A stretch of DNA of 9,218 nucleotides from positions 1 to 9,218 of the forward strand of contig JALSLF010000499.1 in the NCBI GenBank assembly GCA_026988445.1, in the 5' to 3' direction. This DNA comes from Bacteroidales bacterium (GTDB lineage: Bacteria > Bacteroidota > Bacteroidia > Bacteroidales > NBLH01). The position numbers were made by a program, and so were the translations under genes. Shown here one piece after another: positions 6,175-9,218 of this stretch. Numbering within the stretch: position 1 is the stretch's first letter; every line of letters begins with the position of its first letter. The notes below the pieces were generated by a model that was not told where the DNA came from, ran no database searches, and saw only the letters and a program-made list of their open reading frames with translations.

Positions 6175-6837
6175 TTAAACTGTTTCAGAACTTTTAAGTA
6201 CAAGCTTTTTCACAAAAACATTGTTAATTCCTATAAAAATCAGATAAAAACATACTATTAAAATCAAATGGCTAATTTCTTTTGCCGAAAAGATACTAAA
6301 GCCAATATTCGTTTTATGCAGTAATGCAGGTGCAGCCGAAAGTAAGATTCCAACAATTATCAAAAGAAAATTTTTACCTTCTTTTTTAAAAGTTTGCACA
6401 GCCAAAACAGGTACAACCAAAGCCAACATACCAATCACCGTATTAATGGTTAGCACCATAAAATGCCGGAAAACAAAAATAGAAATTAGATATAAAACTA
6501 CTTGGAAATTTATTGCTTTAGAGAGAAAGTTTTTAAGTTTACCATCTGCCAACTCATTTATAGCCGCTTTTTCAATAAAATAAATTGAGAAGGCATTAAA
6601 TATCCAGCCGAACATTTGCAGCGGAAGTCCTGCATATTCATAAAGTAAATGACCAAAACCTCCCACCATTGAAGTAATACTCATAAATAAAAAAAAGTAA
6701 CTGTAATCAGCTGTTTCTTTATGTTTCTTTAATTGCAAATAAAAAATAAAAGTTACAATAGCAATTAATTGATCGGTAATGAATGCGCCCGGCTGCATTA
6801 GTTTAAAGCCAAACAGGTAAATAAAATTTTCTTCCAT
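6175..6837 (-). CDS. Seven-helix membrane protein, function unknown (DUF6962-like)
   Basis: A 220-residue hydrophobic protein with about seven transmembrane helices, near residues 18-35, 44-65, 72-90, 108-125, 128-147, 153-170 and 186-208. It has no signal peptide and no recognisable catalytic motif. The opening (LMQPGAFITDQLIAIVTFIFYLQL) recalls DUF6962 proteins, which start with a similar Pro/Thr-Asp patch, but this is recollection and not a search. It is convergent with the phosphoesterase gene (33 bases between) and divergent from fabD. The ATG at 6837 comes only 4 bases after a perfect promoter box, so the message may be leaderless; alternatively translation starts at Met14 (codon at 6798), which would leave a leader of about 40 bases. 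No function can be inferred. Confidence 0.78.
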   Translation of the reverse strand: MEENFIYLFGFKLMQPGAFITDQLIAIVTFIFYLQLKKHKETADYSYFFLFMSITSMVGGFGHLLYEYAGLPLQMFGWIFNAFSIYFIEKAAINELADGKLKNFLSKAINFQVVLYLISIFVFRHFMVLTINTVIGMLALVVPVLAVQTFKKEGKNFLLIIVGILLSAAPALLHKTNIGFSIFSAKEISHLILIVCFYLIFIGINNVFVKKLVLKSSETV

Positions 6838-6841
6838 GGCG

Positions 6842-6849
6842 CAAAGATA
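6842..6849 (-). promoter_or_regulatory. -7 promoter box (TATCTTTG) of the seven-helix protein gene
   Basis: The minus strand reads TATCTTTG followed by CGCC and the ATG at 6837. It is an exact TAnnTTTG match and shares TTATCTTTGC, ten bases, with the divergent fabD box at 6895-6902. No clear -33 TTTG is seen. The short distance means that transcription should start at or next to the annotated ATG. Confidence 0.6.
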
Positions 6850-6894
6850 AAATTTTTACCGGTTTTTACCATTTTTTATTTATCAATTCTATAT

Positions 6895-6902
6895 TATCTT
6901 TG
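6895..6902 (+). promoter_or_regulatory. -7 promoter box (TATCTTTG) of fabD
   Basis: TATCTTTG is an exact TAnnTTTG match followed by C, placed 40 bases before the fabD ATG at 6943, giving a leader of roughly 35 bases. The -33 region is T-rich without a clean TTTG. It mirrors the box at 6842-6849 on the other strand. Confidence 0.6.
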
Positions 6903-6942
6903 CCCACGTTAATCAATCATTACACAATTCAAAAAAATATTT

Positions 6943-7821
6943 ATGGAAGCTTATGTATTTCCCGGTCAGGGTGCACAATTTGTAGGAATGGGCAAAGACC
7001 TGTACGAAAATTCTAACTTAGCCAAAGAAATGTTTGAAAAAGCAAACGAAATTCTTGGTTTTAGAATTACCGATATAATGTTTGAAGGCGCCGAAGAAGA
7101 CTTAAAACAAACAAAAGTTACCCAACCTGCAATTTTTTTGCATTCGGTAATTTTATCAAAAACGCTGGGTGATGATTTCAAGCCCGATATGGTTGCAGGT
7201 CATTCATTGGGTGAATTTTCAGCTTTAGTGGCAAACGGAGCTTTGTCTTTTGAAGATGGTTTAAAATTAGTCTCAAAAAGAGCTTTGGCAATGCAAAAAG
7301 CTTGCGAACTATTTCCTTCAACCATGGCAGCTATTCTGGGAATGGACGATGCAGTTGTTGGTGAACTTTGTAATAAAGTAGATGGAATTGTTGTTCCTGC
7401 CAATTATAATTCACCCGGGCAAGTAGTTATCTCAGGAACAAACGAAGCCATTGATAAAGCCATTGAAATTTTAAGCAATGCAGGAGCTAAAAGAGCCATT
7501 AAGCTAAATGTAGGCGGAGCATTTCACTCACCTTTGATGCAGCCTGCAAAAGAAGAATTGGCAAAAGCCATAAATGAAACCAAGTTTTCAGAGCCGATTT
7601 GTCCGGTTTATCAGAATGTAAATGCAAAAGCAGTAAAAAACCCCAAAGAGATTAAAGAAAACTTGATTGCACAATTGACATCACCCGTAAGGTGGACCGA
7701 AATTGTAAAAAATATGATTGCTGATGGAGCTAGCTCGTTTACAGAAGTAGGACCAGGAAAAGTACTGCAAGGTTTAATAAAAAAAGTAGATCGAAAGATG
7801 CCAACCAAAGGTATTCAATAG
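6943..7821 (+). CDS. fabD: Malonyl-CoA:ACP transacylase
   Basis: A 292-residue enzyme that moves malonyl from CoA to acyl carrier protein, supplying the extender unit for type II fatty acid synthesis in the cytoplasm. Motifs are those of active FabD: PGQGAQ (7-12), the nucleophile elbow GHSLG with Ser88, Arg113 in SKRALAMQ for the malonyl carboxylate, VISGT (162-166), and GGAFHSPLM with the second catalytic His195. The C-terminal EVGPGKVL is also characteristic. Length is near the usual of about 300-310. The start fits because the PGQG block belongs within the first ten residues. It stands apart from other fab genes, driven by its own promoter and ending at a strong hairpin, so it appears monocistronic. 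A polyketide acyltransferase would be larger or fused; nothing here suggests one. Confidence 0.96.
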   Translation: MEAYVFPGQGAQFVGMGKDLYENSNLAKEMFEKANEILGFRITDIMFEGAEEDLKQTKVTQPAIFLHSVILSKTLGDDFKPDMVAGHSLGEFSALVANGALSFEDGLKLVSKRALAMQKACELFPSTMAAILGMDDAVVGELCNKVDGIVVPANYNSPGQVVISGTNEAIDKAIEILSNAGAKRAIKLNVGGAFHSPLMQPAKEELAKAINETKFSEPICPVYQNVNAKAVKNPKEIKENLIAQLTSPVRWTEIVKNMIADGASSFTEVGPGKVLQGLIKKVDRKMPTKGIQ

Positions 7822-7864
7822 CATAAATACTTATATACGGTACTTTTTAAGTCTTCAGAACACA

Positions 7865-7898
7865 AAAGCAATCTTCTTATCAAATGGAAGATTGCTTT
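7865..7898. terminator. Bidirectional terminator hairpin between fabD and the helicase gene
   Basis: AAAGCAATCTTC (7865-7876) and GAAGATTGCTTT (7887-7898) form a perfect 12-bp stem with a 10-base loop. On the plus strand it is followed by ACTTTTTACT, and on the minus strand by TGTG after four T residues. The right arm overlaps the first two bases of the helicase stop codon (TAA, 7899-7897). The convergent layout suggests that it ends both transcripts, more strongly that of fabD. Confidence 0.78.
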
Positions 7899-9114
7899 AC
7901 TTTTTACTGTTCTTACTTTTACGGTAAGGTTTTTTATTAAATTTTCTTTTCTTAGATTTTTTGGAACTCGGGTTATACTCAGGACTTTCACCAATTTCAG
8001 GTGGAGTAGGTAATTTTATCAAATTAATACCAATAAAATCTTCAATCCGTTTAAATTTCTCCTGTTCACTGTCGTTGATCAATGTAATGGCAACTCCTGA
8101 TGATTTAGCTCTTGCTGTTCTTCCAACTCTATGCACATAATCTTCGGCATCGCCCGGAACATCAAAATTAATTACCAAGTCAATTTCTTCGATATCAATT
8201 CCACGCGCCAAAATATCAGTAGCTGTAAGTATTTGGATTTTACGATTTTTAAAATCAAGCATCACCTGTTCTCTCTGCTTTTGGTCTAAATCGGAATGAA
8301 TTTCCTCTACATTCATTCCTTGTCTTTGCAGTTCACTACGAATACTTTTAACATTTTTTTTGGTTGCCGAAAAAATTAAAACACTTTTCAGGTCTTTACC
8401 TTCCAATAATTGTTTTATCAACTCTATTTTATAATTATCATAAACCAAATATGCAGCTTGCAAAATATTTTCAGCGGGTTTTGAAATAGAAAGGTTTACC
8501 TCCTCAGGATCCGAAAGTATTTTTTTTGCCAATACCCTGATTTTTTCAGGCATCGTTGCCGAGAACATCAAGGTCTGCCTGTTTTTTGGCAGTTCTTTTA
8601 TTATTTTTTCAATATCTTCATAAAAACCCATATCCAACATACGGTCAGCTTCATCCAGAATCAGATGTTTTAAACGATTAAATTTAACATAACCGAAATT
8701 CATGTGTGCAATAAGCCTTCCCGGGGTAGCAATCACTATATTTGCACCTTTAACCAATGCATTTTTTTGAGCGCTCCATGTATCGCCATCACCACCACCA
8801 TAAATAGGAACCGATGAAACATCTAAGAAATAACTAAACCCTTCAAATTGCTGATCAATTTGCAAGGCAAGTTCTCTTGTAGGAACAATAATTAAAGTGT
8901 CAATATCTTTTGTTGGATTTTGAGCTAATTTGTTTAAAACAGGAATGATGTAAGCGGCTGTTTTTCCGGTACCTGTTTGTGCACAAGCAATTAAATCTTT
9001 TTCTGCCAAAATGGCGGGTAGTGTTAGTTCTTGTATGGGTGTTGCTTTCACAAAACCCATAGCCGAAATGCTTTCCTGTAAAGAAGGTTCCAGGTCTAGT
9101 TCAGTAAATTTCAA
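7897..9114 (-). CDS. DEAD-box RNA helicase, RhlE-like
   Basis: A 405-residue ATP-dependent RNA helicase of the kind that remodels structured RNA and helps in ribosome assembly or cold adaptation. Motifs in order: Q motif with Gln28, AQTGTGKT (45-52), PTRELAL (78-84), TPGR (130-133), DEAD (154-157), SAT (185-187), then in the second lobe LIFSATKK (246-253), ARGID (303-307) and HRVGRTAR (328-335). All catalytic elements are intact. A lysine-rich tail of about 30 residues (375-405) should bind RNA non-specifically. The start codon is TTG: an in-frame TAA precedes it directly, and the resulting MKFTELDLEPSLQ matches the usual RhlE opening. The gene faces fabD across a shared hairpin. Sequence supports the RhlE group best, but related CsdA/DbpA types cannot be fully excluded, so no symbol is given. 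Confidence 0.94.
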   Translation of the reverse strand: MKFTELDLEPSLQESISAMGFVKATPIQELTLPAILAEKDLIACAQTGTGKTAAYIIPVLNKLAQNPTKDIDTLIIVPTRELALQIDQQFEGFSYFLDVSSVPIYGGGDGDTWSAQKNALVKGANIVIATPGRLIAHMNFGYVKFNRLKHLILDEADRMLDMGFYEDIEKIIKELPKNRQTLMFSATMPEKIRVLAKKILSDPEEVNLSISKPAENILQAAYLVYDNYKIELIKQLLEGKDLKSVLIFSATKKNVKSIRSELQRQGMNVEEIHSDLDQKQREQVMLDFKNRKIQILTATDILARGIDIEEIDLVINFDVPGDAEDYVHRVGRTARAKSSGVAITLINDSEQEKFKRIEDFIGINLIKLPTPPEIGESPEYNPSSKKSKKRKFNKKPYRKSKNSKK

Positions 9115-9140
9115 TTATATAAAAGATTAGTCGGTTTGTT

Positions 9141-9198
9141 AAAAAAAAATCACCCGGCGGAAGTGTCAGGTTTGTTGATATGAATAAGAGCCGCCGGG
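9141..9198 (-). terminator. Probable terminator of a minus-strand gene beyond the right edge
   Basis: On the minus strand CCCGGCGG (9198-9191) and CCGCCGGG (9160-9153) form an 8-bp stem of only G and C, followed after TGA by nine T residues (9149-9141). This is the layout of an intrinsic terminator, though the 30-base loop is unusually long. It lies 27 bases upstream of the helicase start, so it should isolate the helicase from its upstream neighbour. A structured leader or small RNA is an alternative. Confidence 0.65.
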
Positions 9199-9218
9199 CA
9201 ATTTCAGGTAATTTTAAC

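Noticed and set aside
6966..7808. Three minus-strand open frames of 65-71 codons opposite fabD
   Set aside because: All are antisense to an intact, strongly conserved fabD and have no start-region signals.
9115..9218. Open minus-strand frame running in from the right edge
   Set aside because: One frame has no stop for about 100 bases, but it passes through a GC hairpin and a T9 tract, has no recognisable protein sequence, and reads better as a terminator.

Overview
The window is AT-rich chromosomal DNA that reads as a member of the Bacteroidota. The evidence is TAnnTTTG-type promoter boxes, weak or absent Shine-Dalgarno sequences, secreted proteins cleaved just before a Gln after Ala or Gly (ISA-QQ, VFA-Q, ISG-Q), and families that are common in that phylum. 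The order cannot be fixed from this sequence. Coding density is high, no stretch over 300 bases lacks a gene, and I see no rRNA, tRNA, CRISPR array, insertion sequence or prophage gene.

Left part (1-2507, all minus strand). A secreted caspase-fold protease enters from the left edge, so its 3' end is outside the window. Just upstream, 16 bases away and probably co-transcribed, is a signal-peptide-bearing membrane protein with a DUF5683-like C-terminal half. Behind a clear intrinsic terminator lies a periplasmic thioredoxin-fold protein with a WCGWC active site.

Middle (2684-6141). A PlsC-type acyltransferase on the plus strand converges on a minus-strand pair: uridine kinase (udk) and a PolB-type 3'-5' exonuclease, whose stop and start codons abut. 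A divergent region with a likely udk promoter separates these from a plus-strand pair, a small Dabb-domain protein and a PPP-type metallophosphoesterase that begins with GTG 3 bases after the Dabb stop.

Right part (6175-9218). A seven-helix membrane protein of unknown function and fabD (malonyl-CoA:ACP transacylase) diverge from a pair of identical promoter boxes. fabD converges on an RhlE-like DEAD-box RNA helicase across a 12-bp hairpin that can serve both genes. The helicase begins with TTG. At the far right a GC-rich hairpin with a T tract looks like the terminator of a minus-strand gene outside the window.

Most of the window is housekeeping (lipid synthesis, nucleotide salvage, RNA remodelling, DNA exonuclease). 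The least explained part is the caspase/DUF5683-like pair at the left edge. I found no convincing evidence of a complete new system. The more unusual details are variant catalytic motifs in the acyltransferase and the phosphoesterase, an apparently leaderless promoter, and three start-codon decisions (TTG rejected for udk; GTG and TTG accepted for the phosphoesterase and helicase).
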